Shown here piece after piece: positions 13,111-22,136 of a stretch of DNA of 35,448 bases (position 1 is the first letter of the stretch; each line of letters opens with the position of its first letter). This DNA comes from a virus, in IMG/VR virus record IMGVR_UViG_3300025645_000209, positions 1-35,448 of that record, one strand, 5' to 3'. The translations under genes and the position numbers were made by a program. Under the pieces are notes generated by a model. The model had not been told where the DNA came from, did no database searches, and saw only the letters and a program-made list of their open reading frames with translations.

Positions 13111-16100
13111 ATGTCTTCAATCAATGATGACTTATATGACTTGTCGGTAGACCATGCCTCTATGGTGCGTGGCTTCGAGAACTCACTGCAAACTGATGTA
13201 AAAAGAATTATAGAAAGACATAAAAACCGGCTTAAGAGAGGGTTAGCGGCTGTTAAAAATGCGGGCTCTCGGTCAGCTCGGGCTGGTGTTTTAGAACCTG
13301 AGAATAAAAGATTCATTAAAGAAATGAAATCTTCTATGACTACTCAGCTAAATGATTTTGGTCTTGTAGAAACAGACTTTAACACTAACATGCTAAATAA
13401 AAAGCTTGGAAAGTTCGCTAACATTAAGCGCCCTAAAGCAAGCGCAACCCTTACCGCTATTGTGGGTTCTAATATACGCGGTGATAAAACCCTTAGCAAG
13501 TACATAACTAGTCTTGGCGATGATGAGTTGCTTAGGATTAATGGAGTGCTAAAGAAAGGGATTGCAGAAGGTGCTACTCAGAAGCAATTAATTCGTAGCG
13601 TGATTAACAAAACAAAATTAACAGAAGCGCAAGCAAGTGCATTAGTGCGAACGGGTATCACTCGTACTCAATCTGTTGCGCAACTAAACACATTCCGAGG
13701 TAACGAAGAACTATTAAAGGGTGTCAGGTTCACCGCAGTACTCGATGCTAAAACCTCTCCTATATGTTCCCACCATGACGGAATGGTGTATGCATTAGAC
13801 GATACTAGATTTACGCCGCCTCTCCATTGGAGATGCCGTTCGACTTTGATCCCTGTAGTTAAATCTCACAGTGAGCTTTTAGAGTCTAGTAGCAAAGATG
13901 TGAAAAAGAAAGTTCTTTCTAACATGAAAGGACAAGGGATTGCCCAGCTAAACGGAGCTTCCCCTAACAAAGAAAACTATGGTACTTGGCTTAAGCGTCA
14001 GTCTCAAGATGTAAAGCTCAGGCACCTAGATAATAATCCTGAGAAAGTATCAATGTTCAACAGTGGGCAAATAGCCTTCACCTCGTTTACAAATAGCGCA
14101 GGTCAGGGCGTAAGTCTGAGAGCTTTAAGGCGATTAGACAACAAAGCCACAGCTGTTGTGCCTACTAAACAAAAGGTATCTTCCGCAGTTACTAAGCAAG
14201 CAATAACTGCCTCTGCTTCCACCCCTAGGTCTTTGATTCGTAATTCTTCAAAAGAGAATGAGTTAAGAGAGCTATTTAAAGCTGATGCATCAGACATGGG
14301 TAACCCGTTGTCCCTAGTGGACTTCCGAGGTACTTCTATTGTCGGTAAGCAAACATCGCGCCGTAGAGCAAACAATCAGTTTGACGAGCGGAATACAGGT
14401 GTAGACCCTTTAACTGGTGAACAGAAATCTACTTTGGTTTATGATCCAGATTTTAATGTATTACAAGAAAGAATAGATTACCTTCAAAACTCTAAGACTC
14501 TTTCTCTAGATGAAAAGAACTTTATTCAAAGATTTGCTTTGTCTTTAGAGAACGATGGATTGTCTATCAATCAACAAACAGCGGTGATAGAGAACCTACG
14601 TATTAACTTTGAGCGATTCGCCAGAGATAAGAAGCCTTGGGAAAACTATGCAGCTGTAACAAGAGCAGAGATAGCTAACTCAGTAGTGAACACTTCTCGC
14701 ATCTTAGATAGAAGATCCCGATCTAGAGCTCAACAATTTCAATTTGGCGCAGGAAACGAATCTACGGTTCAGATACTAGGTGTTCACACCAAGTTTGATG
14801 ATATCGCGGCTCGAACTCTTGAGAACCAAAGAATTGTCAAGTCTTGGGCAGAAAGAGAAGGTGTTAGTCTTGCAAGGAAATCCCTGTCAACCGGCAGAGC
14901 CCCTATGAAGAACTACTTTCCTAGTGTACCCGCATTCTTACCTAAGCTTCCTAAAGTTCGTGATATTATCTATAAGCAAATAGAAAAGCTACCGGGTGGT
15001 AAAAAGCTAGCTCGCATACTACAAGGTAAGCCTAATGATTCCTTACTGTTTGAATTTCTCAGGAAAGGTAATGAGAAGATTAGAGAAATATTAGATCTTG
15101 AACTTCTTTATGCTAAGAAGAGAGATGTTTATACTAAGAGCAGTGCTACACCTAAGTTTATAAAGAAAAGAGAAAAAGAGCTATCTCAGATTATGAAATC
15201 AGTAGCTACTGGTAAGTCTACCGACTACGATACTCTTTCTATTAATATAGGTAAAAGACTGTATGAAAACAGTAAGAATGACTTTGATGTGTTCTTTCCT
15301 AAACCCAGCTTACAAGCTTTTCATAGAGCTGGCTCAAAGATCCTCGATGGATTGAAAGATCAAGGGAAAATTAAAGTATCACTAAGAGGCACTACAAGAC
15401 GAGGCGTATTAGACCTTGACAGTGGTCGCCCCGAGACTGGTTCTTTTAAAGACACTATTTCCCGTGAAGTAACAATAGTTGAACCTTCCATGCTTGCACT
15501 GCAAAGAGCTAGCAGAGAGCTTGTGTACTCAAGACGTATTGGTATTGTTAACCAGAGAGACCGACTTTATGTAAAGGCTGGTCAAAAAGAATATGTAGAT
15601 GCCCGTGGCAATTCTACAGGTGAGTCCGTTATCACCCGAAAAGCTGGTGCTAATTACGATACAGATTTAGTAGATAAAGATTTCTCTAATATGCTCAATC
15701 ATGCAATGGATGCTGAGTGGGAAGTAGATACTGACTTCGCTTCTTTCTTTGATGACCTATTACACTTCAGAGACCCTAGAGGTAATGTTGCTAAATACGA
15801 TGAACTTAACGGATTCCGTAAGATCATTTTAGGCCGTGGAGACCAAGGATCTGGTCTGATGCAAACAGTAAAATGGCATTTGCAAAGAGGGAAGTCATTT
15901 AGAAACCCTGTTCAAATTGATGGTCGAGGTCGAGTTTACACTACTGGTTATTTACACCCAGCAGGTGGTGAGCTGGTACGTCCATTTTTGAACACTACTC
16001 GAAAGGTCAACTTTGATGATGACATTCTTTTCGAGTTAATGACTCAACTTGGTGCAATGACAGGTGCATCACAAAGTGTATTAACTAATGCTGGAAGGAT

Positions 16101-17559
16101 AGCTTCCTTTCAGGCAAGAGAAAAGCAATTTAGAGAACTTGGCGAGCTTATGATGTCTAAGACTCAAAGGCCTAGAAGACTCCGTGAGTTTCTAGAACAC
16201 CCTTTGATGATAGCAACAGATGCTGATCATGTTCCCAAGGTTGCCCGATTCGCATTAGAGTACACGCGTGTATACAACCATGTCAACGGAGACTTCTCCA
16301 ATAAGAAATTACTTAGGACTTTTCAAAGTCAGCTAACTAGTGAAAACGATGCCTCGGCTTCTGGTGCTCAGTTAATTGCTCTTTCGACTAGGAATAAGAA
16401 ATTAGGTGAAGCTTCGAATGTTACCTACACTGACCAAAAGAACAGGCTGTATGATACGGTAGCAGAGGCTACTATGTCAGACCCTGAGTTTAGAAAGCTT
16501 GCAGTTGCTCAAGACTTATCATTTGATGATATGGCTAAGGCGGCAAAAGGGCAATCTATGGTTGCATTTTATGGTGCGGGAAGATCAACGCAGGGCGGCG
16601 CAATTGAAGCCAAGCTAGCTAAGATCCTAGACAAGAAGGAATACACTGTTCTTTCAAAATCCGAGATCTCTAACGTAAATAAGATTTTAGATTCAAAAAT
16701 AAAACTAGCGGTAGACTCAGACAGTATTGCTGTAGCTACTGCGTTAAGAGAGTTGAAGGGTGAGATAAAAGATATTGTAGACAATGGTGCCCCTATAGGG
16801 AACAAAATCATTACTCAAGCTCGGGACTCACACCCGGATGTAGAAGAATTTGTTAACAAGCTAACTAACGTTCGTCAAGGTCTAATTGGACCTAAACAGT
16901 TTCAAGAGATTGCAAGGATTATGAGTAAGCACTTGGCAGAAATCGCGCCAATTACTGAGCAATTTGTTGTATTCTGGAAAGACGTTGCAAAGATTTACAT
17001 CACTGAGTCAGGCAAGGTAGACATACCTTGGGTCACAGTAGATGGTAAACTCTTGTACCAAAGATACCGCCCGACTGTTCAAGAGCGGATTGAGTTTAGA
17101 GACCCTGTCACTGGCAGGAGGATAAGCAATATCTACGAAGACACAGTAACGGATGGTTCCTTGTTAGGCAAATCTTCTATCATTGATGCCCGGTCTGGTT
17201 TGGGTGTTAATGGTAACCACATGAATGACGCCACACTTGTGCGGCAGTTTCATCTGTGGGGTAGGAGGAATGGAATTCCTACCGGTACGATTCACGATGC
17301 GTTTTTCACTAATATTGGTGATAGCCTTCGTGCTAAAACCGCTCTAAGACAAATCTATGCTGATGCGGTTGAGGGTGATACAATGCTCAAAACCCTTGAA
17401 GCAATGCGGGACGCCGGATTGTCAGAAGCATCTTATAGAGCATTACTAAAGAGAGGAACCGAGGAGGGATTGTTAAATCCAAAAGACCCTCTTACCTCAA
17501 AAGATATATTAGAAAAGATACCAGCAGGTTCTGATTGGTACGGTAAACCTTTGCCGTAA
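13111..17559 (+). CDS. MuF head protein fused to T7-like RNA polymerase
   Basis: A 1482-residue fusion; GAGGAG precedes the ATG. Residues about 100-260 are a MuF/SPP1 gp7-type minor head domain, ending in the signature LDAKTSPIC (211-219) and PPLHWRCR (236-243). Residues about 800-1478 show T7-family single-subunit polymerase motifs in order. DGRGRVY (937-943) matches T7 DWRGRVY. Asp1080 in NDASASGAQ matches motif A Asp537. Lys1146 with Tyr1154-Gly1155 matches motif B Lys631 and Tyr639-Gly640. WVTVDGKLLYQRY (from 1307) and NHMNDATLVR match later T7 segments, and His1395-Asp1396 match motif C Asp812. The middle third is unassigned. A group I intron begins after codon 1478; the spliced product would end IGP. 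The expected role is a capsid-borne transcriptase. Confidence 0.85.
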   Translation: MSSINDDLYDLSVDHASMVRGFENSLQTDVKRIIERHKNRLKRGLAAVKNAGSRSARAGVLEPENKRFIKEMKSSMTTQLNDFGLVETDFNTNMLNKKLGKFANIKRPKASATLTAIVGSNIRGDKTLSKYITSLGDDELLRINGVLKKGIAEGATQKQLIRSVINKTKLTEAQASALVRTGITRTQSVAQLNTFRGNEELLKGVRFTAVLDAKTSPICSHHDGMVYALDDTRFTPPLHWRCRSTLIPVVKSHSELLESSSKDVKKKVLSNMKGQGIAQLNGASPNKENYGTWLKRQSQDVKLRHLDNNPEKVSMFNSGQIAFTSFTNSAGQGVSLRALRRLDNKATAVVPTKQKVSSAVTKQAITASASTPRSLIRNSSKENELRELFKADASDMGNPLSLVDFRGTSIVGKQTSRRRANNQFDERNTGVDPLTGEQKSTLVYDPDFNVLQERIDYLQNSKTLSLDEKNFIQRFALSLENDGLSINQQTAVIENLRINFERFARDKKPWENYAAVTRAEIANSVVNTSRILDRRSRSRAQQFQFGAGNESTVQILGVHTKFDDIAARTLENQRIVKSWAEREGVSLARKSLSTGRAPMKNYFPSVPAFLPKLPKVRDIIYKQIEKLPGGKKLARILQGKPNDSLLFEFLRKGNEKIREILDLELLYAKKRDVYTKSSATPKFIKKREKELSQIMKSVATGKSTDYDTLSINIGKRLYENSKNDFDVFFPKPSLQAFHRAGSKILDGLKDQGKIKVSLRGTTRRGVLDLDSGRPETGSFKDTISREVTIVEPSMLALQRASRELVYSRRIGIVNQRDRLYVKAGQKEYVDARGNSTGESVITRKAGANYDTDLVDKDFSNMLNHAMDAEWEVDTDFASFFDDLLHFRDPRGNVAKYDELNGFRKIILGRGDQGSGLMQTVKWHLQRGKSFRNPVQIDGRGRVYTTGYLHPAGGELVRPFLNTTRKVNFDDDILFELMTQLGAMTGASQSVLTNAGRIASFQAREKQFRELGELMMSKTQRPRRLREFLEHPLMIATDADHVPKVARFALEYTRVYNHVNGDFSNKKLLRTFQSQLTSENDASASGAQLIALSTRNKKLGEASNVTYTDQKNRLYDTVAEATMSDPEFRKLAVAQDLSFDDMAKAAKGQSMVAFYGAGRSTQGGAIEAKLAKILDKKEYTVLSKSEISNVNKILDSKIKLAVDSDSIAVATALRELKGEIKDIVDNGAPIGNKIITQARDSHPDVEEFVNKLTNVRQGLIGPKQFQEIARIMSKHLAEIAPITEQFVVFWKDVAKIYITESGKVDIPWVTVDGKLLYQRYRPTVQERIEFRDPVTGRRISNIYEDTVTDGSLLGKSSIIDARSGLGVNGNHMNDATLVRQFHLWGRRNGIPTGTIHDAFFTNIGDSLRAKTALRQIYADAVEGDTMLKTLEAMRDAGLSEASYRALLKRGTEEGLLNPKDPLTSKDILEKIPAGSDWYGKPLP

Positions 17560-17766
17560 TAAAATCTTGTGAATTCAGGGAAACTCCCACGTGGACAATC
17601 CTGAGCGAAGCCCGAAAGGGAACGTGCAACGACTATTCCGAAAGGAAGTACACTCAAGTGAGTGGAAGCGCAAGGCACCTTAATTGGTGAAGAGATAGTC
17701 TGAACTATGTGGCAACATATAGCAGCGAAAGCGGGCTAGGCCTAACGACCCTAGTTGAACATAATG
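17545..17766 (+). ncRNA. Group I intron (IA-like), 222 nt, no ORF
   Basis: P1 pairs exon TACGGT with internal guide GCCGTA (17553-17558), with the required U-G at the splice site after 17544. P3 is CTTGTG/CGCAAG (17566, 17669). P4 is TCAGG/CCTGA, P6 has a CCC-GAAA-GGG cap, and P7 is GACTA/TAGTC (17631, 17696). P7.1 has TTCC-GAAA-GGAA, P7.2 has CACTC/GAGTG, and P8 is CACC/GGTG. P9 follows, and the intron ends CATAATG with the terminal G at 17766. P10 pairs exon ATAGG with guide CCTTT directly beside P1 (4 of 5). The extra P7 hairpins suggest subgroup IA, as in phage T4 introns. Confidence 0.9.
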
Positions 17767-17778
17767 ATAGGACCTTAA
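17767..17778 (+). other. 3' exon of the MuF-polymerase gene
   Basis: After splicing, codon 1478 (Gly) is followed by ATA GGA CCT TAA, giving Ile-Gly-Pro-stop and a 1481-residue protein ending DWYGIGP. The reading frame joins exactly between codons. It is inferred from the intron fold and the P10 pairing. Confidence 0.75.
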
Positions 17779-17928
17779 TTAAACAATCTGCGAGTATTGC
17801 TTAACCTCCCCCATGCTGGTAACAGCTATGAGATTGAGCTCTAATAAAAACTAAACACAGGTGTGCAAGGCTGTGCCTATACCCTGACTATAATAAACTT
17901 AATGAGTCTGTGACTCAGGAGAAATACT

Positions 17929-18582
17929 ATGTCCGAAGAAAATAATATTGATAACCCAGAAGTAAAAGAAGCCCCTCAAGCCACATCTGAAGAGTTGACC
18001 CGTATGGTTCAAGCTCGTGTTGAAGAAGAACTAGCTCAAATTAAAGGCAAGCTTAACGATGCTTACGCATCTAGAGACGAAGCCGTTAAGAAAGCTGTTT
18101 TATTCGAAGAAGAAAAGAAGTCGGCTCAAATCGCTCGTCTAGAAGAAGAAGGTAAGCACAAAGAAGCAGGTGATATTCGCCTAGCTGAACTTATGGCTAA
18201 ACTAGAATCTCGTGACAAGCAAGTAACTGAACTTACTCGTGATAACGTCGTACGTGATGCACTAAAGAGTATGGATTTCCGTAATGACACTGCTGCTGAA
18301 TTCGCTTACCGCGATGTAGTTGCGCAGCTGGTTCAAGACGAAAATGGTCAGTGGGTTCACCGAACTGGTAGTCCAATTAAAGACTTTATCGATACATTTA
18401 AGAAGGACGAAGAGAAGTCATTTCTATTCAAAGCAAAACAATCATCAGGCGCAGGGCATCAAGTTTCTTCCGCACCTGCTGGTGGTTTTGATAAGAACAA
18501 ATCATTGTCAGAAATGTCAATGGAAGACATCCTCGCAGCCGCGGCTGCAGGCCACCTAGACGGTGGTAAAGAGTGGCGCTAA
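17929..18582 (+). CDS. Scaffolding protein
   Basis: A 217-residue, highly charged, mostly helical protein directly before the capsid gene. Residues about 20-110 form a long coiled coil (EELAQIKGKLNDAY, FEEEKKSAQIARLEEEGKH). The C terminus has a Ser/Gly-rich linker then a short helix with EDILAAAAAGHLDGG, a likely capsid-binding tail. Scaffolds guide prohead assembly and are then removed or cut. AGGAG precedes the ATG. The 150 nt before it carry a TGAGTC-TGT-GACTCA hairpin overlapping the ribosome-site region. Confidence 0.85.
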   Translation: MSEENNIDNPEVKEAPQATSEELTRMVQARVEEELAQIKGKLNDAYASRDEAVKKAVLFEEEKKSAQIARLEEEGKHKEAGDIRLAELMAKLESRDKQVTELTRDNVVRDALKSMDFRNDTAAEFAYRDVVAQLVQDENGQWVHRTGSPIKDFIDTFKKDEEKSFLFKAKQSSGAGHQVSSAPAGGFDKNKSLSEMSMEDILAAAAAGHLDGGKEWR

Positions 18583-18627
18583 GCTACTAACATAAACTCA
18601 TTTAACTTTTTATAAAGGAGCCATAAA

Positions 18628-19848
18628 ATGGCTATTTCATCTGATGGATTTGGTACACTAAACAAAGCTATTTCCGCTTACACTGACGAGTCTTACACTC
18701 GCGCTAAGAAACTCGTTTCTACTGCTATCATGGGCACTAACGCCTCTATCAACGCTAACGGCGAAGATTTCATTGGTCAAGTTCGTTTTTACAAGCCACT
18801 TGGCGCATATACTTCCACAAGCAATGCTACTGAATCAGAGTCTATCGCCGGAGGTATAGAAGGGGATGCACTGGTTACTGCTGTAAACGTTGCTTCTCAA
18901 AACGAGAACTACGGCGCTACCACTAACATCTCTACTGATGTTCAAACTTACATCAAGACTGTCCGCACCCACGGTGCTAATGAGTACTTGGTTCAAGAAG
19001 TAATTTCTAAGCAAGACGGCCTTGCTAAGATCGCTCGTGATTTCTCTGAAACTCGTGCTGAAGACGAAGATCAATCTGTCCGTTCTATTATCGCTGGTGT
19101 TCGTGGCGCTGAGCTCGGAATCGCTTCTGATGCTTCTCTTTTTGACGCTGACACTTCTAACTACCAAGACTTTTGGGCGGGCAACGCTGTAGACGCTGAT
19201 CCTTCTAAGGGTTTTGGCTACGTTGCGGTTAAGTCTTTGATTTCTAGCAAAATTGGCACAGGTGATAACATCGATACCTTGGTTGACAACACCACTGCTG
19301 GCTTGGCTCCGGGCCTTCGCGTACGTCACTTGATCAAAGCGATGGGCGCATGGGCTGATTACGTTCCTAGTTTTGTATACCTTGTTGTAGGCCCTGAAAC
19401 CTACCTAGATATTAAAGTAGCTAACATTGTAGATGACGAGCGTGTTACTGATGGTAACATTGCTTTTGAAACCATCTTAAGTGGTCAGGTCCGTTTGGTT
19501 GTTTCCCGTAGTTACTCAACTTCATTGAAAGTCACTAACATCAGCATTGCTGGCAATACTGAAGCAACTGGTATTAAAACCTCTTACATGATGCTCCCAG
19601 GTTCTATGTACATGGCTGACGTTTCTGTTCCTAACCCTGTTGCTATCGATCGCAACGAAAGTGTAGGTTCTGGTTCTGGCCGTACTACTGCTTGGTACCG
19701 TTGGGGTTATGTTATGCACCCACGCGGTTACACTTTTGTTGGTAACGATAGTGTTTTTGCTAGTAATGGAACTTTTGCTGCTGCTGCGTCTTGGAATCGT
19801 AAGTCTGATATCCTAAACTTGGGTATCCTTCCTATTTTTCACCGATAA
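18628..19848 (+). CDS. Major capsid protein
   Basis: A 406-residue protein in the capsid position after scaffold, with AAGGAG before the ATG. Codon use shifts toward frequent C-ending codons (AAC, TAC, CGT, GGT), as expected for the most abundant phage protein. Content is consistent with an HK97-like shell protein: a helical stretch around 105-160 (ANEYLVQEVISKQDGLAKIARDF...) and beta-rich C-terminal half (MMLPGSMYMADVSVPNPVAIDR). No delta domain or obvious cleavage site is seen. Confidence 0.85.
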   Translation: MAISSDGFGTLNKAISAYTDESYTRAKKLVSTAIMGTNASINANGEDFIGQVRFYKPLGAYTSTSNATESESIAGGIEGDALVTAVNVASQNENYGATTNISTDVQTYIKTVRTHGANEYLVQEVISKQDGLAKIARDFSETRAEDEDQSVRSIIAGVRGAELGIASDASLFDADTSNYQDFWAGNAVDADPSKGFGYVAVKSLISSKIGTGDNIDTLVDNTTAGLAPGLRVRHLIKAMGAWADYVPSFVYLVVGPETYLDIKVANIVDDERVTDGNIAFETILSGQVRLVVSRSYSTSLKVTNISIAGNTEATGIKTSYMMLPGSMYMADVSVPNPVAIDRNESVGSGSGRTTAWYRWGYVMHPRGYTFVGNDSVFASNGTFAAAASWNRKSDILNLGILPIFHR

Positions 19849-19859
19849 GGTAAAGTATT

Positions 19860-20375
19860 ATGGCACTCGTAAAAGGCGTTAATTCTTACGTACTATTAGC
19901 AGAGGCCAACAGTTACTTTGAAAATAGGCTAGACGCTGATATCTGGTGGACAACCGATAGCCCTGATCTCGCACTAGTGACTGCAACCCAGTTACTAGAT
20001 AGTGAGAACTGGGTAGGGGTTTCTGCTGCCGCTACTAATAACCTGGCTTGGCCAAGAAGCGGCACTTTTAAAGACACACCCCGAAACAGAGTGGCAAGTT
20101 TTACAAGCACTTATGCATTTTCTAATTCGAAAGAAAAAGAAACAACAGTGCCCCGTGAGATTGCGATAGTTCGCAAAGCCACTTATGAACTTGCTTTACA
20201 CTTGCTAAACAACAAAGGCCTCTTGAATAAAGGGGCTTCTGTTAAAGGCTTAAAAGCAGGCTCTATCGCGTTAGACACTATAATCGAAGCATCAACTATT
20301 CCTCGTATTATCCGTGATGGATACGCAGATCTCATAGGTGGAGGCAGAAAGTCGTCATCTTGGGAGGGCTGGTAA
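19860..20375 (+). CDS. Head-tail connector (DnaT-like family)
   Basis: A 171-residue protein opening MALVKGVNSYVLLAEANSYF, with ATQLLDSENWVG, LAWPRSG and VPREIAIVRKATYELALHLL. This is the pattern of the family annotated as DnaT-like putative ssDNA-binding protein, which by position is a head-tail adaptor. It sits just after the capsid gene, as connectors do. The DnaT name is probably misleading. The stop overlaps the next start (TAATG). Confidence 0.75.
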   Translation: MALVKGVNSYVLLAEANSYFENRLDADIWWTTDSPDLALVTATQLLDSENWVGVSAAATNNLAWPRSGTFKDTPRNRVASFTSTYAFSNSKEKETTVPREIAIVRKATYELALHLLNNKGLLNKGASVKGLKAGSIALDTIIEASTIPRIIRDGYADLIGGGRKSSSWEGW

Positions 20376-20755
20376 TGTCATTAGTCAATACCATTAACTC
20401 TGCTGTAGATATTGCTTTTTCTACGCTGGGAGACTTAGTAACAATTGCTACTTTGTCAAATGCCAGTAATGAAAGTTATGCCTTTCCTGTTTTAGACCCC
20501 TTTGGGAACCCTACAACAGAAGGCGCAGTATCAACCACAACGGTGTCCTCAACTGTACAAGTCATCATAGAAAGTAGTGGAAAAGTAAAAAGTCCAGAAG
20601 GGCTAGATATTATCCAAACCCAAATGCTCATTAGATCTGATGAGATACCTAACCCTAGTGTTTATAGTAGCGTCACAGTTGGTACTAAAGTTTATACAAT
20701 AGTATCATATACTGCTGATGTTGCACTCACAACCCTCTTTGTAACGGAGTTATAA
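20375..20755 (+). CDS. Head closure / head-tail joining protein (probable)
   Basis: ATG 20375 is chosen for its GGGAGG site and TAATG overlap. The 126-residue product has a helical start and a beta-rich body with Thr/Ser/Val repeats (VSTTTVSSTVQVIIESSGK), consistent with a small beta-barrel stopper. The identification is by position between the adaptor and the tail terminator. Confidence 0.6.
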   Translation: MSLVNTINSAVDIAFSTLGDLVTIATLSNASNESYAFPVLDPFGNPTTEGAVSTTTVSSTVQVIIESSGKVKSPEGLDIIQTQMLIRSDEIPNPSVYSSVTVGTKVYTIVSYTADVALTTLFVTEL

Positions 20756-20756
20756 A

Positions 20757-21161
20757 ATGGCTGAGAATAAATACAAAAGAGTTAGATTAGATATTGAATC
20801 CGTATTTAGTAGTGCAGCGTGGAAAGCAGAAAGCATTCCTGCCTACCCTGCTAACTACGAAGGCGATTCTAAGTCTAAAACCTTTGTTAAACTAGAGATA
20901 CTCCCTTCAAGCCCAGTAGAATTCTACGGGAACTTTGATGGTGTCTCTGGACAAATAATCATCCAGATCTATGTTCCCGCGGGGATGGGCATGATTGCCT
21001 TAATGGACAATGCTGATACTCTCGATACCTACTTCAAAAGTAAAACCTTTGCCAATGGCACCAGTACTGATTCCAGTGCTTTAAACATAATAGGGAAAGA
21101 TTCTGCTAACCCTGCGTTATTTCGTGGGGACTACACAGTCAATTTTACTCTGTTCAATTAA
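20757..21161 (+). CDS. Tail terminator / tail completion protein (probable)
   Basis: A 134-residue protein starting 1 nt after the previous stop, with GGAG upstream. The layout (N-terminal helix RLDIESVFSSAAW, strand FVKLEILPS, then GQIIIQIYVPAG and a helix ALMDNADTLDTYF) matches small tail-terminator proteins related to DUF4128. These cap the tail tube and join it to the head. It lies directly before the tail tube gene. Confidence 0.65.
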   Translation: MAENKYKRVRLDIESVFSSAAWKAESIPAYPANYEGDSKSKTFVKLEILPSSPVEFYGNFDGVSGQIIIQIYVPAGMGMIALMDNADTLDTYFKSKTFANGTSTDSSALNIIGKDSANPALFRGDYTVNFTLFN

Positions 21162-21200
21162 GTTTTTTTTATAAACATCAACCATTTTTGGAGAAATAAA

Positions 21201-21824
21201 ATGGCACACTTAACTAAAATCTCAGCTGGTAAGTTCAGCTCGCTGGATTATGTACCCGTAACTACTGGCGTAACTGCTTCTTCTTCTTTAGAAGACATTA
21301 CCAGTCAGTTTGTTACAGCAGACAATCAAGCTCTCGTTACCACCTCTGTTGCTTCAACACCTGTTCGCGAGGTGCTTGAAGCTGGCGTTGTTCACGTCGG
21401 TAATGTTCGTGAATTCCCATCCCTAGGTACCCCGGCTAACGTTGTAAACGTACCTGTTTACGGCCAAGCTACTTCCTCACAAGTATCTGGCCAGTCTGAT
21501 GCCCCTTCTTTGGAATTCAGCCTGAACTATGTTGCTACCGACCACGCCGCTCTTGAAGTCCTGCGTAAGAGCTCTGCTCTGGTTTGTTTTCGCGTTCGCA
21601 TGAGCGATGTTAAACAAGCTACTTCTAACGGGTCACCTGTTGCTTACGCTGACCAAGAGTTTGGCGATTTTTACTTTTTTGGTACTATCGCTTCTTTCGA
21701 GATTACTACTGGTCTTACCGATGCAATCCAAGCTTCTATTACTTTGACAGTAAATGGCGACTTCACTGGTCCTGTTTCTTTGCCTAAAGCTGGCACTGAA
21801 GTCTATACTAATTTAGCTGCTTAA
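21201..21824 (+). CDS. Major tail tube protein
   Basis: A 207-residue beta-rich protein just upstream of the tail chaperones, the usual place for the tube subunit. Codon use is biased like the capsid gene, which fits high expression. It shows strands such as LEFSLNYVATDHAALEVLR and ends with a Thr/Val-rich segment (IQASITLTVNGDF) typical of tail tubes. GGAGA precedes the ATG. A stable hairpin follows the stop. Confidence 0.8.
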   Translation: MAHLTKISAGKFSSLDYVPVTTGVTASSSLEDITSQFVTADNQALVTTSVASTPVREVLEAGVVHVGNVREFPSLGTPANVVNVPVYGQATSSQVSGQSDAPSLEFSLNYVATDHAALEVLRKSSALVCFRVRMSDVKQATSNGSPVAYADQEFGDFYFFGTIASFEITTGLTDAIQASITLTVNGDFTGPVSLPKAGTEVYTNLAA

Positions 21825-21839
21825 TCTATAACGTTACAC

Positions 21840-21863
21840 GAGGGGCCCTTTCAAGGGTCCCTC
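21840..21863 (+). promoter_or_regulatory. Intergenic hairpin after the tail tube gene
   Basis: GAGGGGCCCTT pairs with AAGGGTCCCTC (11 bp, one G-U) around a 2-nt turn. No T run follows, so it is not a typical terminator. More likely it is an RNA stability or processing element that lets the tube gene outproduce the chaperones. Confidence 0.6.
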
Positions 21864-21881
21864 ACCTATAAGGAAAATACT

Positions 21882-22136
21882 ATGCATAATAATAACATCA
21901 AACCTTTTGACAAAGACTTTGTTCTCCAAGTAACTGTTAGAAACATCCACAAGGATATTGATTTCAGCATTCGTAGAACATTTGAAAGATTTAAAGATTT
22001 TGAATCAGGAACCGAAAAACACAACGAAGTGTTTGAAACACTGGGAGTGCTTCACAAAATGCACACCCTATTAGACGAGTTTGAAGTTAATAACTCACAT
22101 CTTTTTAATAATAAAAATAATCAGGAAGCTAAATAA
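21882..22136 (+). CDS. Hypothetical protein, 84 aa
   Basis: A helical, charged protein with basic and acidic patches (RRTFERFKDFESGTEKHNEV). AAGGA precedes the ATG and the stop overlaps the chaperone start (TAATG). It was not recognised; by place it may assist tail assembly. Confidence 0.5.
   Translation: MHNNNIKPFDKDFVLQVTVRNIHKDIDFSIRRTFERFKDFESGTEKHNEVFETLGVLHKMHTLLDEFEVNNSHLFNNKNNQEAK

Noticed and set aside
13111-17559. Polymorphic-toxin reading of the MuF C-terminal domain
   Set aside because: MuF proteins can carry C-terminal toxins, but the ordered polymerase motifs with both catalytic Asp residues explain this domain better.
17560-17766. Ordinary untranslated spacer after the polymerase stop
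   Set aside because: The interval folds into a full group I intron core with matching exon pairings, which a random spacer would not do.
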